Source: Gammaproteobacteria bacterium (lineage in GTDB: Bacteria; Pseudomonadota; Gammaproteobacteria; CAMYNG01). Taken from it: a DNA stretch of 32,267 nucleotides. The notes under the pieces are model-generated. The model had not been told where the DNA came from. It worked only from the letters and a program-made list of their open reading frames with translations, and did not search any database. This document shows, in pieces, positions 9,426-17,867 of this stretch. The stretch covers positions 1 to 32,267 of the forward strand of contig DRKU01000063.1 of the NCBI GenBank assembly GCA_011051615.1, read 5' to 3'. The position numbers and the translations under genes are program-made. Position 1 is the stretch's first letter. Each line of letters begins with the position of its first letter.

Positions 9426-10679
9426 CTATTCCTCCAGCAGGCCCCCCAGCGCCATGATCACCTCGGGCCCGTCCCAGGCCAGGCCACCGAACAGCGCGTA
9501 GCGAATTTGGCCTTTTTTATCAATCACATAACTGGTGGGAAAGGCCACCACGCGCCAGCGGCGCAGGGCCGCGCCGTCGGTATCGAGGAGTATGGGGAAC
9601 GTCACTCGCACGCGGGTGGCAAGGAATTGCCGGATGGTGGCGGGCGTCTCGGCCATGTTGACCGCAAGGATGCGAAACGGTCGTCCCTGAAAATGCGTCT
9701 GCAGCCGTTCCATGGAGGGCATCTCGTGGACGCAGGGGGGACACCAGGTGGCCCAGAAATTCACCAGCACCACTTCGCCCCGCAGATCGGCCAGGCGCTG
9801 CTGGCCCCCCTCCAGGCGCGGCAGAACCAGGGGTGGTGCCGGCCGTGGTGCGACGGGTGCCAGTCGGGCGGCCTTTTTCAGGCGCCCGGTGGCGGGACGT
9901 AGCGCGGTGCCGGCCGCGGGTCCTGCCGGTGGGCGTTGCCATGCCAGCAGGCGCAGGGCGGTGTCAATGTGCCCCGGCAGGGCGGCCGCCTGTGCCTGTT
10001 CGGCCGCGGTGGCATCGGGGCGGAAATGGAAACGATCACGCACACCGGGCAGGAGCCGCAGCCAGGCCCCGCCCCCACCCTCTACGAGCCTGGATTGCAG
10101 GCCCTCGAGCTGCCAGCGCCAGGGCGACAGCTCCGGTTGCAGCACGAACAGCGGCAGGTTACTGGCGCGCGCGATGGGCAGGTAACGTGGAAGCTGGCCG
10201 GCGTCGGGGGTTTCCAGGTACAGGTTGGGCGAGAGCAGCACCGCGCCCCGCAACCGCGGATGGCTGCCGTGGGCCTGTTGCCAGGCGCGCACGCCGCGCA
10301 ACAGCGGGATGGCGCCGCGGCCCTGGGCGATGAGAAAGACCTGTTTGTTTGTCTCCGTCAGTGCCCGCTGCACGATCGCCGCTACTGCGGCGTCGGGGAT
10401 CTGTTCGAGGCTGCTGGCCTGCACCGGCAGGAAAAAACTGTCGAGGAGTTCCGCCAGCCACACCTCGGTGCCGGTGTTCGCCAGTTGCATGGCGAGACCG
10501 GTGACACTGGCCGGCAGTCCGTGTTCCGAAGGCAGCCAGATGAGCAGGCGTTCACCCTCGGCGGGGAAGCGCCGCAGGCTAAGCTCGGTACCCTCGTCCA
10601 GGGGGATCAGCAGTGGAGATTCGGCACTGGCGCGAGTGGGCCACGCGAGCGCAGCACACAGAAACAGGACGGTGAACAG
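9426..10679 (-). CDS. Secreted fusion protein: degenerate alpha/beta-hydrolase-like domain plus TlpA-type thioredoxin domain
   Basis: The protein starts with a signal-peptide-like stretch (TLFTVLFLCAALAW, cleavage after ASA). About 215 residues follow that resemble an alpha/beta hydrolase of the DUF3530-like kind (LLIWLPSEHGLP, FLIAQGRGAIPLL, GAVLLSPNLY). After a Pro/Ala linker comes a TlpA/ResA-type domain with VNFWATWCPPC near residue 305, AVNMAETPATIRQFL and a cis-Pro region AFPTSYVID. The nucleophile-elbow position reads AQGRG instead of GxSxG, so the hydrolase is probably inactive. The WCPPC site is intact, suggesting periplasmic disulfide reduction. No ATG, GTG or TTG lies in frame near the signal peptide. 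I give a CTG (10679) as a provisional start; the first in-frame ATG inside is at 10490 and would lose the export signal. The 591-residue ORF in the track runs into the neighbouring gene and is not real in its first part. Lies just after the diguanylate cyclase gene. Confidence 0.75.
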   Translation of the reverse strand: MFTVLFLCAALAWPTRASAESPLLIPLDEGTELSLRRFPAEGERLLIWLPSEHGLPASVTGLAMQLANTGTEVWLAELLDSFFLPVQASSLEQIPDAAVAAIVQRALTETNKQVFLIAQGRGAIPLLRGVRAWQQAHGSHPRLRGAVLLSPNLYLETPDAGQLPRYLPIARASNLPLFVLQPELSPWRWQLEGLQSRLVEGGGGAWLRLLPGVRDRFHFRPDATAAEQAQAAALPGHIDTALRLLAWQRPPAGPAAGTALRPATGRLKKAARLAPVAPRPAPPLVLPRLEGGQQRLADLRGEVVLVNFWATWCPPCVHEMPSMERLQTHFQGRPFRILAVNMAETPATIRQFLATRVRVTFPILLDTDGAALRRWRVVAFPTSYVIDKKGQIRYALFGGLAWDGPEVIMALGGLLEE

Positions 10680-10701
10680 CGTGTAGAGGGCGGTGCGGGG
10701 A

Positions 10702-12348
10702 TCAGTCGTCGTCGCCGGAGTGGCGAACCACCACGCGGTTACGCCCGGCTTCCTTGGCGGCGTACAGGGCCCTGTCGGCGGCGGTGTGGACCTTCTGCAT
10801 GTCGGCGAAGTCCGGGTACTGGGCAATGCCGGCGCTGAAGGTAACCTGAAATTCACTGCCCGTATCATCGCGATGGCGAAGTTGCGCAAAGTCCTCGCGA
10901 ACCCTGTCCAGCAGACGCACCGCATCCTCGATGGCGGTGTCGGGCAGAATGATGGCAAATTCTTCACCACCGTAGCGGCCGATGATATCGCTGCGGCGCA
11001 GGCGGCGTGACAGCAACCTGGCGAGATTCTTGATGACGCGGTCACCGGTGGCATGCCCATGGGTATCATTGACGGTCTTGAAGTGATCGATGTCGAGCAT
11101 GATATAGGAAAAGAACGAGTCCTGGCGATCTGCACGTACTGCTTCACCCTGCAGGCGTTCCTTGAAGGTGGTGTGGTTGAGCAGGCCGGTGAGACCGTCA
11201 TGGGCCAGCAGGGCGCTCAGGCCCCGGTAGCGCTGGATACGGTTGGCGATCCTGGCGATGAGCTTGTGCGGGGCAATGGGTTTGGTAAGAAAATCGTCGG
11301 CCCCTTCGCTCAGCGCCATGACCTGCTTGTGGATATCGGTTTCGGCAGAGAGGTAGACGATGGGTATGCCGAGGAATTCCTCGTGCTGGCGGATCACGCG
11401 CGCCAGTTCGAGGCCGGTACACTTGGGCATGTAGAGATCGGTGAGTACCAGCTCGGGACTGAAGTCGCGCATGTTGTCGAGGATGTCGTCGAGCCGCGAG
11501 ACGGGAAACACGTGCATACCGCGCTGCTCGAGGGTAAAGCAGATGAAGTTCCGCGTGTCGGGATCATCATCGACCACCATGACACGATAGGGTTCGCGGT
11601 GTGTTGGCGTGGCAAGGCGATCGATGGTGTCCACCATGCAGGCGATATTTACCGGCTTGGTAACCCAGGCACAGGCATTGGCGCGGGCTGCCTCGAGGCG
11701 CAGGGCAAGGGTGTCCTCTCCGCTCAGTACGATGACGCAGGTCTCGCCAAGGCTGGCCTCGTTGATGTCATCCATCAATATCGCCAGGTTGCCGGCCGCT
11801 GGCGCGTCGCGATCCAGAACCACGATGGCGGGGGCCTGGCGTGCCACGGCGTCGTGCAGGGCGGTGGTATCGGTGAAGCGGGTAACATGGTACTGGAACT
11901 GACCCAGTTGTGTGCCCAGCTCGTGATGTAGCGGACTGTCGTCACCGAAGAGATACACGCGTACCTCGCGAGCAGGGGGCGTCGGTGCGGGTGCCTCGTC
12001 TGCGACAGGAGGGGGCGAGTGGGCGCCGGCCCGCGTCAGGGTGCGCAGCAGATCGCCAGCCTGGCGGATTTCCTTCTCGCCGGGCAGGGTGTTTTCCTCC
12101 AACAGCGGACGCAACAGTTGTTCCAGCTCGCGCGCGGCGCAGGTGATGTCGGGAAAACCGAACGTGCTTCCCGAACCGGCCAGCACATGGCATTGCTGGA
12201 TGAACTCCCGCAGCGGAGCCACGTTGCCACTGCTGGTGAAGTCCGCCCAGAGCTGCTCCAGCCGGGAGAATTTTTCCGGTAATTCATTGGCATACTGCTC
12301 GCTCAGGGCGCGCAGCTTGTCGGCGAACTGTCGTGGGTTGGCGGACAT
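10702..12348 (-). CDS. Hpt-REC-REC-GGDEF diguanylate cyclase
   Basis: A cytosolic 548-residue signalling protein without membrane segments. Residues 1-108 form a histidine phosphotransfer (Hpt) domain with the phospho-acceptor His in CHVLAGSGSTFGF. Residues ~127-245 are a receiver-like domain (FGDD, VVLDRDAP, VLSGED, VTKP); the key Asp and Lys are kept, though the Thr/Ser surroundings are atypical. Residues ~252-370 are a second, canonical receiver (VVDDDPDT, LVLTDLYMP, YLSAE, LTKP). The C-terminal GGDEF domain has GGEEF near residue 459 and the RxxD inhibitory site (RRSD) five residues before it, so cyclase activity with product feedback is expected. The upstream region holds a good sigma-28-like promoter (separate entry). 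The cognate kinase is not in the window. Confidence 0.93.
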   Translation of the reverse strand: MSANPRQFADKLRALSEQYANELPEKFSRLEQLWADFTSSGNVAPLREFIQQCHVLAGSGSTFGFPDITCAARELEQLLRPLLEENTLPGEKEIRQAGDLLRTLTRAGAHSPPPVADEAPAPTPPAREVRVYLFGDDSPLHHELGTQLGQFQYHVTRFTDTTALHDAVARQAPAIVVLDRDAPAAGNLAILMDDINEASLGETCVIVLSGEDTLALRLEAARANACAWVTKPVNIACMVDTIDRLATPTHREPYRVMVVDDDPDTRNFICFTLEQRGMHVFPVSRLDDILDNMRDFSPELVLTDLYMPKCTGLELARVIRQHEEFLGIPIVYLSAETDIHKQVMALSEGADDFLTKPIAPHKLIARIANRIQRYRGLSALLAHDGLTGLLNHTTFKERLQGEAVRADRQDSFFSYIMLDIDHFKTVNDTHGHATGDRVIKNLARLLSRRLRRSDIIGRYGGEEFAIILPDTAIEDAVRLLDRVREDFAQLRHRDDTGSEFQVTFSAGIAQYPDFADMQKVHTAADRALYAAKEAGRNRVVVRHSGDDD

Positions 12349-12401
12349 GTGAGCTCGTTATTATGGGACCCACGGGCCCCTGTTCTGAGTCGGTTAAAGA
12401 C

Positions 12402-12428
12402 ATATCGGCACGCGATGGCGTGGTTTTA
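12402..12428 (-). promoter_or_regulatory. Candidate sigma-28 (FliA) promoter for the Hpt-REC-REC-GGDEF gene
   Basis: Read on the minus strand, TAAA (12428-12425), exactly 15 bases, then GCCGATAT (12409-12402). The FliA consensus is TAAA-N15-GCCGATAA, so 11 of 12 defined bases match at the exact spacing. The expected transcript start is about 45 bp before the ATG at 12348. This would put the cyclase under the flagellar late-gene sigma factor. No experiment supports this, and no flagellar gene is in the window. Confidence 0.5.
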
Positions 12429-12489
12429 GTGTCAGTGTGTCATTCCGTGACGCCGGACGCGTTCTATCCCTTCTGATACCATAGCACCT

Positions 12490-14655
12490 ATGGACGTGTC
12501 ACATATTCTCGATCCGCTCAACGACGCCCAGCGTGAGGCGGTGTGTGCGCCAGCGGGTCATACCCTGGTGCTGGCCGGCGCCGGTAGCGGCAAGACCCGC
12601 GTACTGGTGCACCGCATCGCCTGGTTGCTCGAGGCCGAGGGTGTCTCGCCGTGGGGCGTGCTGGCGGTGACTTTCACCAACAAGGCCGCCGGTGAAATGC
12701 GTGGCCGCATCGAACAGCTGCTGGGGCGCCCGGCGGGTGCCCTGTGGGTGGGTACCTTCCACGGCATCGCCCATCGCCTGTTGCGCGCCCACTGGAAAGA
12801 AGCCGAGCTGCCGAAGGATTTCCAGATCCTCGACAGTGAAGATCAGCAGCGCGCCGTCAGGCGTGTGATCCGTGAACTGGGACTGGATGAAAACCGCTGG
12901 GCGCCGCGCGAGGCGCAGTGGTACATCAACGCACGCAAGGACGAGGGCAAGCGGCCGAGCCACCTGCAGGCGGCGGGCGATCCGTGGCTAAAGCAGATGA
13001 TCGCCATCTATGAACACTACGAGGCCTTCTGCCGGCGCTCCGGCCTGGTGGATTTCGCTGAGCTTCTGCTGCGTGCCCACGAGCTGTGGTTGCAAAAGCC
13101 GGACCTGCTGGCCGTTTATCAGCGCCGCTTCGGGCACATCCTCATCGACGAGTTTCAGGACACCAATACCATCCAGTACGCCTGGATCCGGCTGCTGGCG
13201 GGAGATAGTGGCCGTATCTTTGCCGTCGGCGATGATGACCAGTCCATCTACGGCTGGCGCGGTGCGCGCGTGGAACACATCCAGCAGTTTCAACGGCACT
13301 TTCCTGACACCAGCGTGTTTCGCCTGGAACAGAACTACCGCTCCAGCGGCAACATTCTCACCGCCGCCAATACCCTGATCGCCAATAATGCCGAGCGTCT
13401 GGGCAAGAACCTGTGGACCGAAGATGGCGCGGGTGCACCGGTGCGGATCTACAACGCCTTCAACGAGATCGACGAGGCCCACTACGTGGTGGACAGTATC
13501 CGCAGCCACGTGGATGGCGGCGGGCGCTACGACGACAACGCCATCCTGTATCGCTCCAACGCCCAGTCACGCATCTTCGAAGAAGTGCTCATCCAGCAGG
13601 GGATCCCCTATCGTGTCTATGGGGGCCTGCGATTCTTCGAGCGCCAGGAGATCAAGGATGCGCTGGCCTACCTGCGCCTGGCCAGCAACCCCCTCGACGA
13701 TGCCTCCTGCGAGCGCATCATCAACCAGCCGCCGCGCGGCATCGGCCAGCGTACCCTGGCCGAGGTGCGTGAACAGGCGCGCAGCGGCGGCATGTCCCTG
13801 TGGCAGGGCCTGCACCACGTGCTCGAGCACCGTACGCTCAATGCGCGTGCACTCAATGCCCTGCAGTCCTTCGTCGATCTCATGGAGCGCCTGCGCAGTG
13901 ATATCGCTGGTCTGGCCCTGGCCGAACAGGTGGAGCAGATGCTGCACCTCAGCCGCCTGCGCGAACACTATCAGAAGGAAAAGGGCGAAAAGGGCCGTGC
14001 GCGGTTGGAGAACCTCGACGAACTGGTCAGTGCCGCACAGGTCTTCGTCAACGACGAAGTGGAAGACGGTGAAGTACAGATGGACGAACTGGCGGCCTTC
14101 CTCTCCCATGCAGCACTGGAAGCCGGCGAGGGACAGGCGGCCGAGTGGGACGACTATGTGCAGTTGATGACGCTGCACTCTGCCAAGGGTCTGGAGTTCA
14201 AACAGGTCTTCGTCTGCGGCATGGAAGAAGGCCTGTTTCCCCACAAGCTGTCCATCGACGAGCCCGGCCGTCTCGAAGAGGAACGCCGACTGTGCTACGT
14301 GGGCATGACGCGTGCGCGTGAACAACTAACCCTGAGTCATGCCGAGAAACGCCGTCTCTATGGTGAAGAGACCTGGACGCGGCCATCCCGTTTCCTGGCC
14401 GAGCTGCCGAGCGAATGTATCGAACAGGTACGCATGAACGGCAGCGTCACGCCGTCCGCGGCGGAACCGGTTGCGGAGCAGGTGGACGATGATGCGGCCA
14501 TGCAACTCGGCCAGCGGGTCATTCACGACAAGTTTGGTGCGGGCGTGGTGCTCAACTACGAAGGCGGTGGTCGTCACGCACGCGTGCAGGTCAATTTCGA
14601 GAATGTGGGCACCAAGTGGCTGGTACTGGAGTATGCGCGCCTGCAACGGGCGTAA
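12490..14655 (+). CDS. uvrD: DNA helicase II UvrD
   Basis: ATP-driven 3'-5' helicase of superfamily 1A acting in nucleotide-excision and mismatch repair. At 721 residues it equals E. coli UvrD (720). Motifs in order: Walker A GAGSGKT at 30-36, TFTNKAAGEM, GTFHGIAHRLLR, DEFQDTN (Walker B) near 219, VGDDDQSIYGWRGA near 247, LEQNYRS near 279, TLHSAKGLEF near 560 and YVGMTRAREQL near 605. The C-terminal Tudor-like tail with RVIHDKFGAGVVL is present, which favours UvrD over Rep. I saw no LexA box (CTGT-N8-ACAG) upstream, unlike E. coli. The Shine-Dalgarno is poor. Divergent from the diguanylate cyclase gene. Confidence 0.96.
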   Translation: MDVSHILDPLNDAQREAVCAPAGHTLVLAGAGSGKTRVLVHRIAWLLEAEGVSPWGVLAVTFTNKAAGEMRGRIEQLLGRPAGALWVGTFHGIAHRLLRAHWKEAELPKDFQILDSEDQQRAVRRVIRELGLDENRWAPREAQWYINARKDEGKRPSHLQAAGDPWLKQMIAIYEHYEAFCRRSGLVDFAELLLRAHELWLQKPDLLAVYQRRFGHILIDEFQDTNTIQYAWIRLLAGDSGRIFAVGDDDQSIYGWRGARVEHIQQFQRHFPDTSVFRLEQNYRSSGNILTAANTLIANNAERLGKNLWTEDGAGAPVRIYNAFNEIDEAHYVVDSIRSHVDGGGRYDDNAILYRSNAQSRIFEEVLIQQGIPYRVYGGLRFFERQEIKDALAYLRLASNPLDDASCERIINQPPRGIGQRTLAEVREQARSGGMSLWQGLHHVLEHRTLNARALNALQSFVDLMERLRSDIAGLALAEQVEQMLHLSRLREHYQKEKGEKGRARLENLDELVSAAQVFVNDEVEDGEVQMDELAAFLSHAALEAGEGQAAEWDDYVQLMTLHSAKGLEFKQVFVCGMEEGLFPHKLSIDEPGRLEEERRLCYVGMTRAREQLTLSHAEKRRLYGEETWTRPSRFLAELPSECIEQVRMNGSVTPSAAEPVAEQVDDDAAMQLGQRVIHDKFGAGVVLNYEGGGRHARVQVNFENVGTKWLVLEYARLQRA

Positions 14656-14693
14656 CCGGGAGCGAAGACGGCGCCAGTTATTCGACACTGTTT

Positions 14694-17615
14694 TTAGCTG
14701 CGCAGGACCACCACGCGCTCTTCATGGTCTGAATCTTCGCCGGGGATGTGATTGTCCGGGTGACCGATGAAATGCCCCTGGGCAAAATCCACGTCAAATT
14801 CCTGCAGGATGGTCATGGTGGCCTCGTCCTCGACGAACTCGGCGACGGTCTTCTTGTCCAGCGCATGGGCGACGTTGGCCATGGATTGCACCATGGCCTG
14901 GTCCACCTGGCCCTGGGTGAGGCCCTGCACGAAGGAACCGTCGATCTTGAGCATGTCCACCGGCAGGTGCTTGAGGTAGGCAAAGGAGCAGAAGCCGGAG
15001 CCGAAGTCATCCAGCGCGAAACGGCAACCCAGGTCACGCAGGCTGTGGATGAAGGCGGCCGCACCACGCAGGTTGGCGATGGCGGCAGTCTCCGTGAGTT
15101 CGAAGGTGATGGCCTCGGCGGGTACGGCGTTGTCGCGTAACTCGTTCCTGACCAGTTCCACCAGGCTTTGATCTTCCACCGCGCAACCCGACAGGTTGAT
15201 GGCAAAGCGCGTCGTCAGTCCCTGGGCGTGCAGGCGGCCGAGACGACGAATGGCATGACGAATGGTCCAGCGATCGACATTGTGGATCAGGCCGAAGCGC
15301 TCGGCTGCGGGCATGAAACCACCGGGCAGAATGAACTGGTTGTCGGCGGTACGGATGCGCAGCAGGGTCTCGTAGTCGTTCACGCTGCCGTCGTGCATGG
15401 ACATGATGGGCTGGAACATGAGCACGAAGTGATCGTTCTCATAGGCGTCGCGCACACGTGCTGCCCAGCCCATGTCCTCGGCGAGATCGGCCTTGTGGGG
15501 ATCGGTCTCGGCATAGAGGTGTACGCGGTTGCGGCCCTGCGACTTGGCGAGGTTACAGGCGAGGTCGGCGTGGGCCAGGACATCGTCCGCGGTCTCGGCG
15601 CGGTTATCGATGAGCGAGACGCCGATGGAACAGGTAATACTGAAAGACTGCTTGTCGTAGAAAAAGGAAAAGCGCTCGAACAGGTCACGGAGATTTTCAG
15701 CAGCCGCCATGGCCTGTGGCCCGTTGACGTTGTACAGCAGCACGGTGAACTCGTCACCACCGAAGCGTGCCAGCAGATCGCCATCACGGGTGTGTTTGCG
15801 TAACAGCGTGGTGCATTCATTGAGCAGTTGATCGCCGGCGGCATGCCCGAGTGTATCGTTGATGTACTTGAACTGATCGAGGTCGAGGTAGAACAGTGCG
15901 CAGGTGGCGCCGCTACGTGCGACACGCGCGATGACGCGGTTGAGCTCCTGGTGAAAATACTTGCGGTTGTAGAGCCCGGTCAGCGTATCGTGTTCGGCCT
16001 GGTAGGTAAGTTCCTGTTCATAGGCCTTCTGCTCGGTGATATCACGCGCCGTACCGGTGATGTAGCTGACGTGCCCCTGCTCATCGAAGATGGGTCGGGC
16101 ATTGAAGCTGAGGTGGTGCTGCGCACCGTGACGGTCCTGGTGCACGGTCTCGTAGTGCACCAGCTCCTTGCCTGCCAGCAGGCTGGCGAGGGCCTCATCA
16201 TCGCGGCCACCGTGGCCCGGGGCCTGGAACTCGGTGAAGTGGCGGCCCAGCATGTCCGCCGGTGGCAGGTGATAGATGGCCATGGCGGCCTGGTTGAGGT
16301 AGGTCCAGCGACCCTGCGGGTCCATGCTCCATACCAGGTCGTGGGCGGTCTCCACCAGGTTGCGGTAGCGGGCCTCGGCCTCGACGACCTTGTGTTCGGC
16401 TTCCTTGCGGCGCGTGATGTCGGCGATCAGGCACACGCGGTAGTGGGCCTGCTCCACTTCCATGCTGCTGGTGCGCACCGACAGTACCCGCCTGCTATCA
16501 CGCTGGCGGTAATCGATCTCCAGCTCCTCGCCGGGTGTCAGCTCATCGCGTAGCGGATGGGCCACTTCGGGCAGCAGGCCGGCCAGCGGTCGGCCGTGAA
16601 GTTCCTGCGGCGTGGTGTCGAACAGGCGTGCCGCCGCAGGGTTGGCCAGTTGAATGGCGCCCTCGGCATCCACCACGACGATACCCTCGGCGGCGTTGTC
16701 GACGATGGCGTGCACGGTAGCATCCTGTTCGCCGAGGCGACGGAACAGGCGCGCCAGGGTCTGCATGAGGAAACCGAATTCATCATGGGAACGTGGTCGC
16801 AGGCGTTGCACCAGATCGCTGTGGCTGGAGGCGCCGCTGGTGCTGCTTACCGCGTCGAGCGGCGCCAGTCCCTGGCTCATGCTACGTGCCGCCAGCAGGG
16901 TGACGGTGACACCCAGTGCACCGAGCAGGGTGGCACTGATCAGCAGTTCCAGTGGCAGTTCGGCGGTACGCCACTGGTAGTAGCGCAGCAGCACCGCTTC
17001 GATGAGCAGGGGGATCCAGGCACCAATGATGAGCATCTTGCTACGCATGCTCATGTGTACGCGATCGACGCCGGTATAGCGTGCCAGTTGACCCAGCAGG
17101 CTGAGCGCCGCCAGATAGGCGGGCATGCCACCGAGCGCGGCGACCACCAGGTGCAGGAGAACGAATTGCAACAGGCTCTGGCTTGCACCAGTGGCGGGAC
17201 TGGCCAGCCCCAGCCAGTGTTGCGCGGTGGGCAGCAGCAGTACACCGAGCAGCAGCAGGCCCCAGTAATGACTGCCGAAGGACGCCAGCCGTTCAGCCAG
17301 TTGTTCAGGCAGGAACTTGCTGGGATGGGTAATGATCCAGTCGAATACCGGCCGCAGCAGGTGACGCATGTAGGCGATGCTGGCAGAGACCAGCACGAGG
17401 TAGAGTACGAACAGTGGTAGACCCGCGGTACGCAGGGTATCCATGTCGAGCAGGCCGAAGTAAAGACTGATCGCGCAGGTAACGAGCGGCGTCAGAACAA
17501 AACTGCCACCAACCAGCAGTGTCAAAGGAAAAACGATGCGCCTGAGGCCGTGTTCCATTAATCTCTGGTAGTCCTGCTTCTGCCGTCTGTTGTTATGTTT
17601 TTCCGCCGTGAACAC
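14694..17615 (-). CDS. Membrane-bound PAS-PAS-GGDEF-EAL c-di-GMP protein
   Basis: A 973-residue inner-membrane sensor. About six hydrophobic segments fill residues 25-240, with a HAMP-like stretch to about 300. Two PAS domains follow (HAIVDNAAEGIVVVDAEG near 300; ETAHDLVWSMDPQGRW near 420, ending GTARDITEQKAYE). The GGDEF domain keeps GGDEF near 619 with the RxxD site (RDGD) five residues before. The EAL domain reads ETL near 748 and retains INLSG, FELTE, LDDFGSG, LKID, FVED and FAQGHF. Both cyclase and phosphodiesterase activity are therefore possible. The start is ambiguous: GTG at 17615 (MFTAEKHNN) or ATG at 17558 (MEHGLRR); both keep all membrane segments. It converges on uvrD, 38 bp away, and is divergent from the TRAP binding-protein gene. 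Confidence 0.93.
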   Translation of the reverse strand: MFTAEKHNNRRQKQDYQRLMEHGLRRIVFPLTLLVGGSFVLTPLVTCAISLYFGLLDMDTLRTAGLPLFVLYLVLVSASIAYMRHLLRPVFDWIITHPSKFLPEQLAERLASFGSHYWGLLLLGVLLLPTAQHWLGLASPATGASQSLLQFVLLHLVVAALGGMPAYLAALSLLGQLARYTGVDRVHMSMRSKMLIIGAWIPLLIEAVLLRYYQWRTAELPLELLISATLLGALGVTVTLLAARSMSQGLAPLDAVSSTSGASSHSDLVQRLRPRSHDEFGFLMQTLARLFRRLGEQDATVHAIVDNAAEGIVVVDAEGAIQLANPAAARLFDTTPQELHGRPLAGLLPEVAHPLRDELTPGEELEIDYRQRDSRRVLSVRTSSMEVEQAHYRVCLIADITRRKEAEHKVVEAEARYRNLVETAHDLVWSMDPQGRWTYLNQAAMAIYHLPPADMLGRHFTEFQAPGHGGRDDEALASLLAGKELVHYETVHQDRHGAQHHLSFNARPIFDEQGHVSYITGTARDITEQKAYEQELTYQAEHDTLTGLYNRKYFHQELNRVIARVARSGATCALFYLDLDQFKYINDTLGHAAGDQLLNECTTLLRKHTRDGDLLARFGGDEFTVLLYNVNGPQAMAAAENLRDLFERFSFFYDKQSFSITCSIGVSLIDNRAETADDVLAHADLACNLAKSQGRNRVHLYAETDPHKADLAEDMGWAARVRDAYENDHFVLMFQPIMSMHDGSVNDYETLLRIRTADNQFILPGGFMPAAERFGLIHNVDRWTIRHAIRRLGRLHAQGLTTRFAINLSGCAVEDQSLVELVRNELRDNAVPAEAITFELTETAAIANLRGAAAFIHSLRDLGCRFALDDFGSGFCSFAYLKHLPVDMLKIDGSFVQGLTQGQVDQAMVQSMANVAHALDKKTVAEFVEDEATMTILQEFDVDFAQGHFIGHPDNHIPGEDSDHEERVVVLRS

Positions 17616-17716
17616 GGATCAGGTTGTTTGTTATCATGGCAAAAGCTGTGTGTACATTCCACCAGGCAGAGGCATTTTTGTGGTGTCTTTAACCAATAAT
17701 TACAAACATCCGCTTG

Positions 17717-17732
17717 CGTGATTTTCTTCACG
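17717..17732. promoter_or_regulatory. CRP/Vfr-like operator upstream of the TRAP binding-protein gene
   Basis: CGTGA-N6-TCACG is a perfect 16-bp dyad sharing the core GTGA-N6-TCAC with the CRP consensus (TGTGA-N6-TCACA). GATATT at 17757-17762 could be a -10, which would place the dyad centre near -43, close to the class II activator position. It lies in the 252-bp divergent region between the PAS-GGDEF-EAL gene and the TRAP gene. The rest of that region shows only a GC hairpin (17787-17805) in the probable leader. Other CRP/FNR-family proteins could also use this site. Confidence 0.42.
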
Positions 17733-17867
17733 TCGGCGCATACAAAATGAGCCCATGATATTGATCCCTTTCCCCATTTTATTTTTGCCCGCGGTCGGTG
17801 CGGGCAGCGTGGCGGGGTATCATTGCTCAATAAATAACCAGTTCCAGACAGGACAGCGAGGAAAACC

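Noticed and set aside
10700-10710. Programmed +1 frameshift joining the cyclase to the TlpA fusion
   Set aside because: No prfB-like slippery site or upstream Shine-Dalgarno; it would place a signal peptide in the middle of a cytosolic protein.
10704-11201. N-terminal 160 residues of the 591-residue ORF
   Set aside because: Out-of-frame reading of the cyclase gene; composition is Arg/Ser/Pro-rich and not protein-like.
12349-12489. LexA (SOS) box upstream of uvrD
   Set aside because: No CTGT-N8-ACAG or close variant found by eye.
17787-17805. GC hairpin GCCCGC/GCGGGC before dctP as terminator
   Set aside because: Not followed by T on either strand; probably only leader structure.
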